64,000 nucleotides of DNA from NCBI GenBank assembly GCA_009360345.1, contig SPDP01000003.1, positions 124,001-188,000 of the forward strand, written 5' to 3'. Shown piece after piece: positions 49,510 through 58,100 of the stretch. The stretch is from Alcaligenaceae bacterium SAGV5 (lineage in GTDB: Bacteria > Pseudomonadota > Gammaproteobacteria > Burkholderiales > Burkholderiaceae_B). The translations under genes were made by a program, and so were the position numbers. How positions within the stretch are numbered: position 1 is the stretch's first letter; each line of letters opens with the position of its first letter. The notes under the pieces were generated by a model. It saw nothing but the letters and a program-made list of their open reading frames with translations, was not told the origin of the DNA and ran no database searches.

Positions 49510-50370
49510 TCAGGCGTTCCAGCCTCGGGAAAACAACAAGGCCAGGGCCGCCGGATAGCCGCTACGGCTACTGCCAGCACCGCGACGCTGCTTGAAGGGC
49601 CAGGGGCTGCGACTTGAAGGGGCCGGCTTGGTGTGCGGAGCATGATGCCCCACGCGGGGCGCGGCCGGCCGCGGGGTGGAGGTGTTCTCGGCCTCGGTGT
49701 CAGGCAAGCCCGCATCTTCGGTGGCCCGCGTATTCGACGCCGACACCGCCAACCCCGCCATTCGCTTGAATCCCGCGCGTGCCGCATGCTGGCTGATATC
49801 CAGCGTGACCGCGCCTTCGCTGTTTTCGACCGTGGGCGCGATGCGCTGGAGCCGGATCTGGCCGGGCTGGCTCATGTCCGCCAGCAGCCGCAACTGGGAA
49901 GCCGAGGTCGTGGCGGGCGTGCTGCAGGTGTGGAACAGGAAGGCGGGGCATGCCGACAGCTTCGCGGCCATGTACAGCCGGCGGACCGTGCTTTCGGATT
50001 GCGCGGCGGCCTGGTCGGAGGGCAGGATGGCGACGAACGCGGCGAATTCGCCTGCCCGGACGGCGGTTTCCAATTGTTCCAGGCCATCCAGGGGATGGTC
50101 GGTACGAACGAGCTTGACGCACTCCAGCGCGACGTCATGCTGGATCAGTGCCGGGGCGTAGGACAGGTAGGGCGGTACCAGCAGGGCCACGGTGCGGCCG
50201 GCCTTGGTAAGCCGGCTAAGCAGTGGGCCGAGCAGGTTCAATTCGCCATGCCCGACGCGCGGGACCAGGATTTCCGTCAATGCGCCGACGGGCCATCCGG
50301 CCAGGGGCAGGGCGGCGTCGAGCGCGGGAAATCCGCTGGAAAGACTGGAGCTGGGCGTGCTGTGTTTCAT
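49510..50370 (-). CDS. ImuA/SulA-like RecA-fold protein
   Basis: A 286-residue protein. ALDAALPLAGWPVGALTEILVP and HGELNLLGPLLSRLT are the start of the RecA-like fold shared by ImuA (accessory to the ImuB-DnaE2 mutagenic polymerase) and pseudomonad SulA-like proteins. The P-loop is degenerate. The C-terminal ~70 residues are Pro/Arg/Ser-rich. It begins 21 bp after lexA on the same strand, so it is SOS-controlled. imuB and dnaE2, which normally follow imuA, are absent: the next gene is converging rlmB. A cell-division inhibitor role is an alternative. Confidence 0.72.
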   Translation of the reverse strand: MKHSTPSSSLSSGFPALDAALPLAGWPVGALTEILVPRVGHGELNLLGPLLSRLTKAGRTVALLVPPYLSYAPALIQHDVALECVKLVRTDHPLDGLEQLETAVRAGEFAAFVAILPSDQAAAQSESTVRRLYMAAKLSACPAFLFHTCSTPATTSASQLRLLADMSQPGQIRLQRIAPTVENSEGAVTLDISQHAARAGFKRMAGLAVSASNTRATEDAGLPDTEAENTSTPRPAAPRVGHHAPHTKPAPSSRSPWPFKQRRGAGSSRSGYPAALALLFSRGWNA

Positions 50371-50391
50371 GATGGTCGTCCGTCTAGGTCT

Positions 50392-51042
50392 TCAATGCAC
50401 CAGGCCGGCCCGGATCAGGCCGACCGCGATGCCCTCGAGCGCGAAATCGTCGCGCTCGCGATCGACTTCGATGGGTTGGAAGTCGGGGTTGGCCGGCAGC
50501 AGGCTCAGGCCGGTTTCGGTGTAGCGCAGTTCCTTGACGGTGACGTCGTCGCCCAGGCGGGCCACGATGATTTGCCCGTCCCGGGCCTGGTTGGCTTTCT
50601 TGACGGCGAGCAGGTCGCCGTCGAGGATGCCGGCGTCGCGCATGCTGTTGCCGCGCACCTTGAGCAGGTAGTCGGGCCGCTGCGAGAACAATGCCTGGTC
50701 GACACCGATTTCCTTGTCGATATGCTCGGTGGCCAGGATGGGGCTGCCGGCGGCGACCCGGCCCACCAGCGGCAGGACCAGTTGCGCCAGCGCGGGATGC
50801 GTGAGCTGGAGCGGCGGTTCGGCCAGGACGGGATCTTTCAGGCGTATCCCGCGGGACGTGCCCGCGGACAACTCGAGCACGCCCTTGCGCGCCAGCGCCT
50901 TCAGGTGTTCCTCGGCCGCGTTGGGCGAGCGAAAGCCCAGCGCCCGGGCGATTTCGGCGCGGGTGGGCGGAAAGCCGGTTTTGACGATGGCCTGGCGAAT
51001 GAGATCCAGGATCTCTTGTTGGCGTGCGGTCAGCTTGGGCAT
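50392..51042 (-). CDS. lexA: LexA, SOS repressor
   Basis: A 216-residue repressor-protease. Winged HTH ([36 protein letters not shown]), self-cleavage site Ala98-Gly99 (RVAAGSPI), catalytic Ser133 in RGNSMRDAG and Lys170 in VTVKELR. A consensus SOS box lies 76 bp upstream of its start, so it represses itself and the following imuA-like gene. Confidence 0.97.
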   Translation of the reverse strand: MPKLTARQQEILDLIRQAIVKTGFPPTRAEIARALGFRSPNAAEEHLKALARKGVLELSAGTSRGIRLKDPVLAEPPLQLTHPALAQLVLPLVGRVAAGSPILATEHIDKEIGVDQALFSQRPDYLLKVRGNSMRDAGILDGDLLAVKKANQARDGQIIVARLGDDVTVKELRYTETGLSLLPANPDFQPIEVDRERDDFALEGIAVGLIRAGLVH

Positions 51043-51117
51043 GTCGGGCTCCGTGGCGGGGCGCCTGCAACCGGGTGGCGGGGGCGCGTATCGGGCTTCT
51101 GTGGTTTTATCCAGTAA

Positions 51118-51133
51118 CTGTATTTTTATACAG
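51118..51133. promoter_or_regulatory. LexA-binding SOS box
   Basis: CTGTATTTTTATACAG matches the proteobacterial consensus CTG-N10-CAG with an A+T-rich centre. It lies between lexA and the divergent asparaginase gene, 76 bp from lexA, and may influence both. Confidence 0.92.
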
Positions 51134-51215
51134 TATCGGCGACCGGCGCAAGCGGAAAACGCAATTGTCGCGGGAACGCCAATCCGGCCGCGGGTATCAT
51201 CGGGCTCTCGCCCTC

Positions 51216-52193
51216 ATGTCCAAGCCCGCCATGTCCTTGCCGCGCCTCTGCATCGTCGCCACCGGCGGCACCATCGCCGGAGCCGGCGTCCGTCCCCAGA
51301 CCACGATGGCCTACGCCGCCGGCGCGCTGGACGTGGACGAGCTGTGCGCCCGCGTGCCGGGCCTGGACGAGGTGGCCGGGATCCAGGCCGAGCAGTTCGC
51401 CGCCATCGACAGCAAGAACGCCACGCCCGCCTTCTGGCAGTCGCTGGCCGCGCGGGTCCAGGCCCTGCTCGATGCCGGCGGGTGCGATGGGGTGGTCGTG
51501 ACCCATGGCACGGATACGCTCGAAGAAACCGCCTACTACCTTCATCTGGTGCTCAAGACCGACAAGCCGGTGGTCCTGGTGGGGGCGATGCGCCCGGCGA
51601 CCGCGCTGTCTCCCGACGGTCCGCTGAACCTGCTGGACGCGGTGACGGTGGCGGCCCATCCGCAGGCCGCTGGGCGCGGCGTGCTGGTCGTGCTGAATCA
51701 CCAGGTCCTGGGCGCGCGCGACGCGGCCAAGACCAACGCCAACCGGCCCGATGCCTTTGCATCGCCCAACGCGGGCGCCATGGGGTGGGTCCAGGACGGC
51801 CGGGTCGCGTGGATGGGATGGCCTGGACATGGGCATACCCGCGCCACGCCGTTCACGGCCTCCACGCCACTGGCGCCGGTCGAGGTGCTGGCTGGTTATG
51901 CCGGCGGTTCGGCTGCGTTGATCCGGGCCGTGGGAGCCACGGGCGCGAAGGGCCTGGTCTGGGCCGGGACCGGCAACGGCTCGGCCAGCGCCGATGCGCA
52001 GGAGGCGCTCGACGAACTGGTCCGGGACGGCGTCGTGGTGGTCCGCGCCACCCGCACGGGCAGCGGCTGTGTCGCGGCCTCGGGCGGAATGCCAGGCGCC
52101 GGCACGCTGTCGCCCTGGAAGGCGCGCGTATTGCTGATGCTGGCGCTGGGGGCCGGCATGGGCGGCGTCCAGGACGTGTTCGACACGTATTGA
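51216..52193 (+). CDS. L-asparaginase (type I/II homologue)
   Basis: A 325-residue enzyme hydrolysing asparagine to aspartate and ammonia. The first catalytic Thr is in IVATGGTIAGAG, and the second Thr-Asp-Lys set is in VVTHGTDTLEETA followed by VLVGAMRPATALSPDGPLNL. No signal peptide is evident, so it is probably cytoplasmic. ATG 51216 or 51231; neither has a strong ribosome binding site. Divergent from lexA. Confidence 0.9.
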   Translation: MSKPAMSLPRLCIVATGGTIAGAGVRPQTTMAYAAGALDVDELCARVPGLDEVAGIQAEQFAAIDSKNATPAFWQSLAARVQALLDAGGCDGVVVTHGTDTLEETAYYLHLVLKTDKPVVLVGAMRPATALSPDGPLNLLDAVTVAAHPQAAGRGVLVVLNHQVLGARDAAKTNANRPDAFASPNAGAMGWVQDGRVAWMGWPGHGHTRATPFTASTPLAPVEVLAGYAGGSAALIRAVGATGAKGLVWAGTGNGSASADAQEALDELVRDGVVVVRATRTGSGCVAASGGMPGAGTLSPWKARVLLMLALGAGMGGVQDVFDTY

Positions 52194-52253
52194 CATCCCC
52201 GGGGCTGGTGTTGCGCCAGGAGCGCCGGCCGGGCATCGCCCATGGGGTTTCGA

Positions 52254-52282
52254 TTGCTTTTTGCCTTTGCGCGAGCGATAAT
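52254..52282 (+). promoter_or_regulatory. Promoter of the rpsF-priB-rpsR-rplI operon
   Basis: TTGCTT (52254-52259) and GATAAT (52277-52282) are 17 bp apart, about 135 bp before rpsF. The leader that follows contains a hairpin. Confidence 0.7.
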
Positions 52283-52297
52283 AGAAGGCTTGATTTT

Positions 52298-52320
52298 TGG
52301 CGAAAGCTATTTTTTCGCCA
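52298..52320 (+). promoter_or_regulatory. Hairpin in the rpsF leader
   Basis: Stem TGGCGAAA / TTTCGCCA with a 7-base loop near the 5' end of the leader. bS6-bS18 leaders that bind the S6:S18 complex are known in other bacteria; whether this is one cannot be decided by eye. Confidence 0.35.
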
Positions 52321-52415
52321 GATTGATCCCTTGTCCGACTCTAGACGCTTGAGCGGACTTGCGCCTACAGGGGCACCCATCCGGGAGCCTGCGGGACCAT
52401 CCATAAGGAGCTTCG

Positions 52416-52787
52416 ATGCGTCACTATGAAGTAGTTTTCATCGTTCACCCGGACCAGAGCGAGCAGGTTCCGGCCATGGTCGACCGTTACAAGTCGCTGA
52501 TCACCAGCCAGAGCGGCACGATACACCGCCTGGAAGACTGGGGCCGCCGTCAGCTGGCGTACCCGATCCAGAAGCTCGTCAAGGCTCACTACGTGTGCAT
52601 GAACATCGAGTGCGGCCAACCCACGCTGGATGAACTCGAACACGCTTTCCGCTATAACGATGCCGTGCTGCGCCATCTCGTCGTCAAGATGAAGAAGGCC
52701 GAGACCGCCCCGTCGCCGATGATGAAGATCGTCGAGCGCGAGGAGGCCCGCAAGGTGTCCACTGAAGCCGCCCCGGCCGAGGCCTGA
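52416..52787 (+). CDS. rpsF: 30S ribosomal protein bS6
   Basis: A 123-residue protein starting [19 protein letters not shown] with the ferredoxin-like S6 pattern, [14 protein letters not shown] and [14 protein letters not shown]. Binds S18 on the 30S platform. AAGGAG is close to the start. First gene of the operon. Confidence 0.97.
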   Translation: MRHYEVVFIVHPDQSEQVPAMVDRYKSLITSQSGTIHRLEDWGRRQLAYPIQKLVKAHYVCMNIECGQPTLDELEHAFRYNDAVLRHLVVKMKKAETAPSPMMKIVEREEARKVSTEAAPAEA

Positions 52788-52881
52788 GCCCCGGCTGGAC
52801 TGGCATGACAGGTCGTTGCCGACCGCCCGCATCGCAGGCCCGCAAGAACGGGATCCTGGCGACGCCCCGGACGACACGGCG

Positions 52882-53214
52882 TTGAACAAGGTTCATCTGA
52901 CCGCCCAGGTGGTCGAGTGCAAGCCGCTCAGGTATACCCCGGCCGGGATTCCGGTGCTGGAACTGGCGCTTGCCCATGAATCCGAGTTGATCGAAGGCGG
53001 GAGAACCCGCCGGGTCGAGATGCTCGTCAACGCAGTTGTCGTCGGCGATCTGGCCGGCAGGCTCGAGCGCGAAGCGCTGGGCCGGTCGATCCGGATCGAA
53101 GGGTTCCTGGCACCGACCCGGAAAGGTTCAAGCAGACTGAGGCTGCATATCCAGCAGGCCGCCATCGCCCGGGAGGGCGACGAAAGCGGGCCGACCGGAC
53201 AGCCCCAGGTGTGA
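52882..53214 (+). CDS. priB: PriB, primosomal replication protein N
   Basis: A 110-residue OB-fold single-strand-DNA-binding protein for replication restart (NKVHLTAQVVECKPLRYTPA, PVLELALAHES, RIEGFLAPTRKGSSRLRLHIQ). The start is probably TTG 52882, where homologues begin; the frame is open upstream without support. Its place between rpsF and rpsR is conserved. Confidence 0.9.
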   Translation: MNKVHLTAQVVECKPLRYTPAGIPVLELALAHESELIEGGRTRRVEMLVNAVVVGDLAGRLEREALGRSIRIEGFLAPTRKGSSRLRLHIQQAAIAREGDESGPTGQPQV

Positions 53215-53242
53215 AACGGATTGAATACCCAAGAGGTACATC

Positions 53243-53515
53243 ATGGCCGCATTCGGCAAACGCAAGGAAAAGAAGAAGTTCGGTCAACAGAATCCTCTGT
53301 TCAAGCGCCGCAAGTTCTGCCGCTTCACGGCAGCCGGCGTCGACCAGATCGATTACAAGGACATCGAAGTCCTCCGTGACTTCATCCAGGAAAACGGCAA
53401 GATCATTCCTGCCCGCCTGACCGGCACCAAGGCGCACTACCAGCGCCAGCTCGACACGGCTATCAAGCGCGCCCGCTTCCTGGCGCTCTTGGCCTACACC
53501 GACAACCACAATTGA
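53243..53515 (+). CDS. rpsR: 30S ribosomal protein bS18
   Basis: A 90-residue protein with the S18 core [34 protein letters not shown] and [26 protein letters not shown] precedes the ATG. Ends 18 bp before rplI. Confidence 0.97.
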   Translation: MAAFGKRKEKKKFGQQNPLFKRRKFCRFTAAGVDQIDYKDIEVLRDFIQENGKIIPARLTGTKAHYQRQLDTAIKRARFLALLAYTDNHN

Positions 53516-53533
53516 TTGCCGGGAGAGACCATC

Positions 53534-53989
53534 ATGCAAATCATCTTGCTCGAAAAAGTCGTCAACCTCGGTAACCTGGGTGACGTCGTCCGCGTGAAGA
53601 ACGGCTATGCCCGTAACTTCCTGATTCCCCAGAAGATGGCCAAGCGGGCCACCGACGCCGCGCTGAAAGAGTTCGAGGCGCGCCGCGCCGAACTCGAAAA
53701 GGTCCAGGCCGACAAGCTGGCCGCCGCGCAATCCGTGGCCCAGCGCCTGGAAGGCTACTCGGTGTCCGTCAGCCAGAAGGCGGGTGTGGACGGCCGTCTG
53801 TTCGGTTCGGTCACCAACTTCGACGTCGCCACTGCGCTGAAGCAGGCGGGCTTCGAGTCGGTCGAGAAGGGCATGGTCCGCCTGCCCAACGGCCCGCTCA
53901 AGACCATCGGCGAATTCCCGTTGGAAGTCGGCCTGCACACCGACGTCGTGGCCAACATCACGGTGGTGGTGGTCGGCGAAACGGCCTGA
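53534..53989 (+). CDS. rplI: 50S ribosomal protein bL9
   Basis: A 151-residue protein: N-terminal RNA-binding domain ([34 protein letters not shown]), long connecting helix ([15 protein letters not shown]) and C-terminal domain. GGGAGAG lies before ATG 53534. A strong terminator follows 76 bp downstream and closes the operon. Confidence 0.97.
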   Translation: MQIILLEKVVNLGNLGDVVRVKNGYARNFLIPQKMAKRATDAALKEFEARRAELEKVQADKLAAAQSVAQRLEGYSVSVSQKAGVDGRLFGSVTNFDVATALKQAGFESVEKGMVRLPNGPLKTIGEFPLEVGLHTDVVANITVVVVGETA

Positions 53990-54065
53990 CGCCTTTCCGG
54001 CCGCTCGTCGTCGAGCCGGCCGGACATCCACCGCCGGCGCCTCCTTCCCAGAAGGGCCGGCACAG

Positions 54066-54103
54066 GAACCCTCCATTTCTTCACAGAATGGAGGGTTCTT
54101 TTT
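54066..54103 (+). terminator. Terminator of the ribosomal protein operon
   Basis: Perfect 12-bp stem GAACCCTCCATT / AATGGAGGGTTC with a 9-base loop and T6. Confidence 0.92.
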
Positions 54104-54240
54104 TCATCGCCGGGCCGCTCCAGGATGAAAAGCGTCCCCCTGTTGGGGGCAGCGCCGCCGCACAGCGGCAAGCGTGGGGCTTTTTTCATCGCCGATCCGC
54201 CCCAAGATGAAAAACGTCCCCCATGAGGGCATTTTGTCAG
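54098..54240. repeat. Two imperfect tandem copies of a ~55-bp motif
   Basis: Copy 1 (from 54098) and copy 2 (from 54179) share TTTTTTCATCGCCG, then CCGC(T/C)CCA, GATGAAAA and CGTCCCCC. Each is a short imperfect palindrome (TTTTTCATC ... GATGAAAA). A relative with GTC/GAC in place of ATC/GAT forms the hairpin at 4029-4062. They lie in the rplI-dnaB gap and may act as extra terminators. Confidence 0.6.
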
Positions 54241-54347
54241 GGGCTGCCCAGGCCTGCGCGAACGGATTCCTCTTCCGCCCAGCCGGGCTAAACTGTCGAG
54301 GGCCGGCATTCCCGCCGGTCGTGCTTGAACACCAGGTTTCCCGCTCT

Positions 54348-55739
54348 ATGAATTCGCCCGTCGATCCCCAACTCGAGTCCCTGCGCATCCCGCCCCACTC
54401 GGTGGAGGCGGAACAGTCGGTGCTGGGCGGCCTCTTGCTGGACAACGCTGCCTGGGACCGTGTCGCGGACCTTATCAAGGAAGACGATTTCTATCGTTAC
54501 GATCATCGGCTGATCTGGCAGCAGATGGCCAAGCTGATCGGGCTGGCGCGTCCCGCCGACGTCGTGACCACCCACGAATCGCTCCAGACCGCGGGCAAGG
54601 CGGAGGAGGCGGGCGGGCTGGCCTACCTGAACTCGCTGGCGCAGAACACGCCTTCGGCCGCCAACATCCGGCGCTACGCGGAAATCGTGCGCGACCGGGC
54701 GGTGCTGCGCCGGCTGGTCACCGTATCCGACGAAATCTCGGCCGCCGCCTTCAGCCCCCAGGGCAAGGACACGCGGCAACTGCTGGACGAGGCGGAGTCC
54801 AAGATCTTCAAGATCGCGGAAGAGGGCGCGCGGGGAAGCGCCGGCTTCCTGTCGCTGCAACCGCTGCTGACCCAGGTGGTCGAGCGCATCGACGAGCTTT
54901 ATCACCGCGACAGCACGTCGGACGTAACGGGCGTGCCGACGGGGTTCTCCGACCTGGACAAGATGACCTCGGGGCTGCAGCCGGGCGACATGGTCGTGGT
55001 AGCCGGCCGCCCCTCCATGGGCAAGACCGCCTTCTCGGTCAACATCGGCGAGCACGTGGCGGTGGAAGAGGGCCTGCCGGTGGCGATATTCTCCATGGAA
55101 ATGGGCGCCTCGCAGTTGGCCATGCGTGTGCTGGGCTCGGTCGGCCGCCTCGACCAGCAGCGCCTGCGTACGGGCAAGTTGCTGGACGAGGACTGGCCCA
55201 AGCTGACCCACGCCATCCAGAAAATGCAGGACACCCAGCTCTACATCGACGAGACGCCGGCGCTCAGCCCGATGGAGCTGCGTTCGCGCGCCCGCCGCCT
55301 GGCGCGGCAATGCGGCCAGTTGGGGCTGATCATCATCGACTACCTGCAACTGATGTCGGGCAATGGCGGCGGGGGCAACGAGAACCGGGCGTCGGAGCTG
55401 TCGGAAATCAGCCGATCCATGAAAGGCCTGGCCAAGGAACTGAACTGCCCGCTGATCGCACTTTCCCAGCTCAATCGCGGCCTGGAACAACGTCCCAACA
55501 AGCGCCCCGTGATGAGCGATCTGCGGGAATCCGGCGCCATCGAGCAGGACGCGGACGTGATCATCTTCCTGTACCGCGATGAGGTCTACAACCCCGACAC
55601 CCCCGACAAGGGCACGGCTGAAATCATCATCGGCAAGCAGCGTAACGGTCCGATCGGCACCGTCAGGTTGACCTGGCAGGGCATGTATACCAAGTTCCAG
55701 AATTTCTCGGGCAACGCATTCGTCGACTCTGATTATTAG
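54348..55739 (+). CDS. dnaB: DnaB, replicative DNA helicase
   Basis: A 463-residue hexameric helicase. N-terminal domain (PPHSVEAEQSVLGGLLLDN), linker, RecA-like domain with Walker A GRPSMGKTAFSVNI, Walker B IIIDYLQLMSG and arginine-finger region IGKQRNGPIGTVRLTW. No intein. ATG 54348 is supported by the conserved start. Repeat copy D begins one base after the stop. Confidence 0.97.
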   Translation: MNSPVDPQLESLRIPPHSVEAEQSVLGGLLLDNAAWDRVADLIKEDDFYRYDHRLIWQQMAKLIGLARPADVVTTHESLQTAGKAEEAGGLAYLNSLAQNTPSAANIRRYAEIVRDRAVLRRLVTVSDEISAAAFSPQGKDTRQLLDEAESKIFKIAEEGARGSAGFLSLQPLLTQVVERIDELYHRDSTSDVTGVPTGFSDLDKMTSGLQPGDMVVVAGRPSMGKTAFSVNIGEHVAVEEGLPVAIFSMEMGASQLAMRVLGSVGRLDQQRLRTGKLLDEDWPKLTHAIQKMQDTQLYIDETPALSPMELRSRARRLARQCGQLGLIIIDYLQLMSGNGGGGNENRASELSEISRSMKGLAKELNCPLIALSQLNRGLEQRPNKRPVMSDLRESGAIEQDADVIIFLYRDEVYNPDTPDKGTAEIIIGKQRNGPIGTVRLTWQGMYTKFQNFSGNAFVDSDY

Positions 55740-55740
55740 G

Positions 55741-56086
55741 CCCCCCGTACGCCCTTCGGCCGCCCCCAGGGGGCGGCACTCGTGGACCGGCGGAGCCGGA
55801 TCCACGGTGCCCGGGAAACTCATCGGCTGTTGTGGGGGGGGGGTTACGGGGGGATTTTTTTTCTTTGCGCCGTTGGGCGTTTTTTTTCGCCTTCCGCTTT
55901 GACCTTGCGGGGGCCTCGGCAATGGATCCATTCCCCGCCAAGCCGCGTCAGCTCTAGATTTTCAAGAAATCGCCAGTCAATATCGCCGCCCATCACCAGC
56001 CCATTGGTACCCCAGGATGCGGTGGATCCGGCTCCGCCGGTCCACCCGCATCGCCCCCTGGGGGGCGCCCGAAGGGCGTAGGGGGG
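55741..56086. repeat. Composite palindromic element, copy D (~346 bp) with a different core
   Basis: The left arm (CCCCCCGTACGCCC ... GTGGACCGGCGGAGCCGGATCCAC) and right arm (GGATGCGGTGGATCCGGC ... GGGCGTAGGGGGG) match copies A and C, but the ~215-bp core lacks the AACGGCCTTGC hairpin. The core instead has runs of G (55841-55850) and T, and a TTGGGCG/CGCC stem-like stretch. Copy D fills the dnaB to DUF47 gap and leaves only ~60 bp for the next promoter. No gene is seen in it. Confidence 0.72.
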
Positions 56087-56112
56087 TGCTACACTTCGCG
56101 CGGTTTTTAACA

Positions 56113-56130
56113 CGTCATGTAAATGTCATG
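56113..56130 (+). promoter_or_regulatory. Pho-box-like direct repeat upstream of DUF47-pit
   Basis: Two heptamers CGTCATG and TGTCATG are separated by TAAA, the 7-4-7 layout of a PhoB box (CTGTCAT repeats). It lies 20 bp before the start of the DUF47 gene. Control of this phosphate-uptake operon by PhoB is a fitting inference. Confidence 0.55.
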
Positions 56131-56150
56131 TGACGTACTGCGAGGACGTG

Positions 56151-56777
56151 ATGTTTGGACGCTTGATGCCCAAAGAGGGCCGCTTTTTCGATCTGTTCAA
56201 GGCGCATGCCGACCTGTCGCGCCAGGGCAGCCGGGAGCTGGCGGCCCTGATGGCCGACCTGAGCCAGGCCGAGGAGCGGGTCAAGAACATCGAGACGCTG
56301 GAGAAAAAGGCCGACAAGGTCACCCACGACACGGTCGATCTGCTGCACAAGACCTTCATCACGCCGCTGGATCGCGACCAGATCCACAACCTCATCACGA
56401 CCATGGACGACATCCTGGACTTGATGGAGGACGCCGCCCAGTGTATCAACCTCTATGACATCCGCTCGGTCACGCCGGACGCCCGGGCGCTGGCCGACAT
56501 CGGGGTCCAGTGCTGCGACCGGCTGCACATGGTGGTGAGCCTGCTGCACAACCTGAACGACACGGCCAGCATCATGAAGATCTGCGAAGAAATCGACCGG
56601 CTGGAGTCGGATGCGGACCGGGTCATGCGCCGCGGCATGGGCCGGCTGTTCCGCGACGAAGCTGACACCCGCCAACTGATCAAGATGAAAGCGATCTACG
56701 AACTGCTGGAAGAAATCACCGACAAGTGCGAGGACGTCGCGAACCTGATCGAAGGCATCGTCCTGGAAAACGCCTAG
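56151..56777 (+). CDS. DUF47 (PhoU-like) phosphate transport regulator
   Basis: A 208-residue all-helical PhoU-like protein (FFDLFKAHADLSRQGSREL, HDTVDLLHKTFITPLDRDQIHNLI, MDDILDLMEDAAQ). DUF47 proteins pair with Pit transporters and modulate phosphate uptake. ATG 56151 with GAGG upstream was chosen over an upstream in-frame start that would lie inside the Pho-box-like site. pit follows after 13 bp. Confidence 0.9.
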   Translation: MFGRLMPKEGRFFDLFKAHADLSRQGSRELAALMADLSQAEERVKNIETLEKKADKVTHDTVDLLHKTFITPLDRDQIHNLITTMDDILDLMEDAAQCINLYDIRSVTPDARALADIGVQCCDRLHMVVSLLHNLNDTASIMKICEEIDRLESDADRVMRRGMGRLFRDEADTRQLIKMKAIYELLEEITDKCEDVANLIEGIVLENA

Positions 56778-56790
56778 TCGGAAGGATTTC

Positions 56791-57894
56791 ATGGATACGC
56801 TTCAGATCAGCTTCGCCACGCTTGCCTTCCTGGTCGTCCTGGCACTCATTTTCGATTTCATGAATGGGTTCCACGACGCCGCAAACTCCATCGCCACCGT
56901 GGTCTCCACGGGGGTGCTCAAGCCTCATCACGCGGTCGCTTTCGCCGCGTTTTTTAATTTCGCCGCGCTTTTCGTCTTCCACCTGAAGGTGGCGGCCACC
57001 GTCGGCAAGGGCATCATCGATCCGAGCGTGGTGGACCACTACGTCGTCTTCGGCGCGCTGGTGGGCGCCATCGCGTGGAACGTCATCACCTGGTTCTTCG
57101 GCATCCCGTCCTCGTCGTCGCACGCGCTGATCGGCGGCATCGTCGGCGCCGGCCTGGCCAGCTCGGGCCCCAGCGTGCTGATGATCCGGGAAATCCTCTA
57201 CATCGTCGCCTTCATCGTGGTGTCGCCGGTCCTGGGCTTCGTGCTGGGCGGCCTGCTGATGCTGCTGGTGTCCTGGCTGTTCCGCCGAACGCGTCCGCTG
57301 CGGGTAGACGGCTGGTTCCGCCGGCTGCAACTGGTCTCGGCGGGGCTGTACAGCCTGGGCCACGGCGGCAACGACGCGCAAAAGACCATCGGCATCATCT
57401 GGCTGCTGCTGATCGCGGCCAACGTCCCGGGGGCCAAGGATCACGTGCCGGCCTGGGTGGTCATCAGCTGCTACGTGGCGATCGCGATGGGCACCATGTT
57501 CGGCGGCTGGCGCATCGTCAAGACCATGGGGCAGCGCATCACCAAGCTCAAGCCCGTGGGCGGCTTCTGCGCCGAAACCGGCGGCGCGATGACGCTGTTC
57601 CTGGCGGCCATCCTGGGCATTCCGGTGTCGACCACCCATACGATCACCGGCGCCATCGTCGGCGTCGGCTCCAGCCGCAAGTTCAATGCCGTGCGCTGGG
57701 GCCTGGCGGGCAACATCGTCTGGGCCTGGATCTTGACCATTCCGGCATCGGCGCTGGTGGCGGCGGGCGCCTGGTGGGTGGGCAAGACCCTGTTCGTCCG
57801 GCGGGATCCGGGCGGGGCCCACGGTGTTTCGGTAAGATGCGAGATTCTAATGGATGCCCGGTGGTTCCCGGTTCGCGGGGGCGGGGCTTGGTAA
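56791..57894 (+). CDS. pit: Pit-family low-affinity inorganic phosphate transporter
   Basis: A 367-residue inner-membrane PiT protein. The two inverted PiT signature halves are FDFMNGFHDAANSIATVVSTG and GHGGNDAQKTIGIIWLLL, and NxxxT-type segments (GIPVSTTHTITGAIVG) follow. About 10 membrane helices. The last ~30 residues (GGAHGVSVRCEILMDARW...) are polar and not typical for the family, which suggests that the original stop was lost and reading continues to 57894. Confidence 0.93.
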   Translation: MDTLQISFATLAFLVVLALIFDFMNGFHDAANSIATVVSTGVLKPHHAVAFAAFFNFAALFVFHLKVAATVGKGIIDPSVVDHYVVFGALVGAIAWNVITWFFGIPSSSSHALIGGIVGAGLASSGPSVLMIREILYIVAFIVVSPVLGFVLGGLLMLLVSWLFRRTRPLRVDGWFRRLQLVSAGLYSLGHGGNDAQKTIGIIWLLLIAANVPGAKDHVPAWVVISCYVAIAMGTMFGGWRIVKTMGQRITKLKPVGGFCAETGGAMTLFLAAILGIPVSTTHTITGAIVGVGSSRKFNAVRWGLAGNIVWAWILTIPASALVAAGAWWVGKTLFVRRDPGGAHGVSVRCEILMDARWFPVRGGGAW

Positions 57895-57906
57895 GATTGA
57901 ACGACG

Positions 57907-58071
57907 ATGCGTACCTGGATGTGTCTGATTTGCGGCTGGATCTACGACGAGGCAGCCGGTGTGCCGGAAGAGGGTATTCCTCCCGGAACCAAGTGGGAAG
58001 ACGTGCCGCCCAATTGGGTTTGTCCCGAGTGCGGCGCCCGCAAGGAAGATTTTGAGATGGTCGAGATCTGA
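57907..58071 (+). CDS. Rubredoxin
   Basis: A 54-residue iron protein, MRTWMCLICGWIYDEAAG..., with the two iron-binding Cys pairs in CLIC and CPEC and the usual aromatic core (GTKWEDVPPNWVCPECG). A one-electron carrier; its partner here is not visible. It starts 12 bp after pit. Rubredoxin next to yqgE is common in betaproteobacteria. Confidence 0.95.
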   Translation: MRTWMCLICGWIYDEAAGVPEEGIPPGTKWEDVPPNWVCPECGARKEDFEMVEI

Positions 58072-58100
58072 CCCGCCCCGGGCGTTTACAATTCACAGGT

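Noticed and set aside
52816-52881. Upstream start for priB
   Set aside because: The extra 22 residues are not PriB-like; homologues begin at the NKVHLTAQ segment, so TTG 52882 was used.
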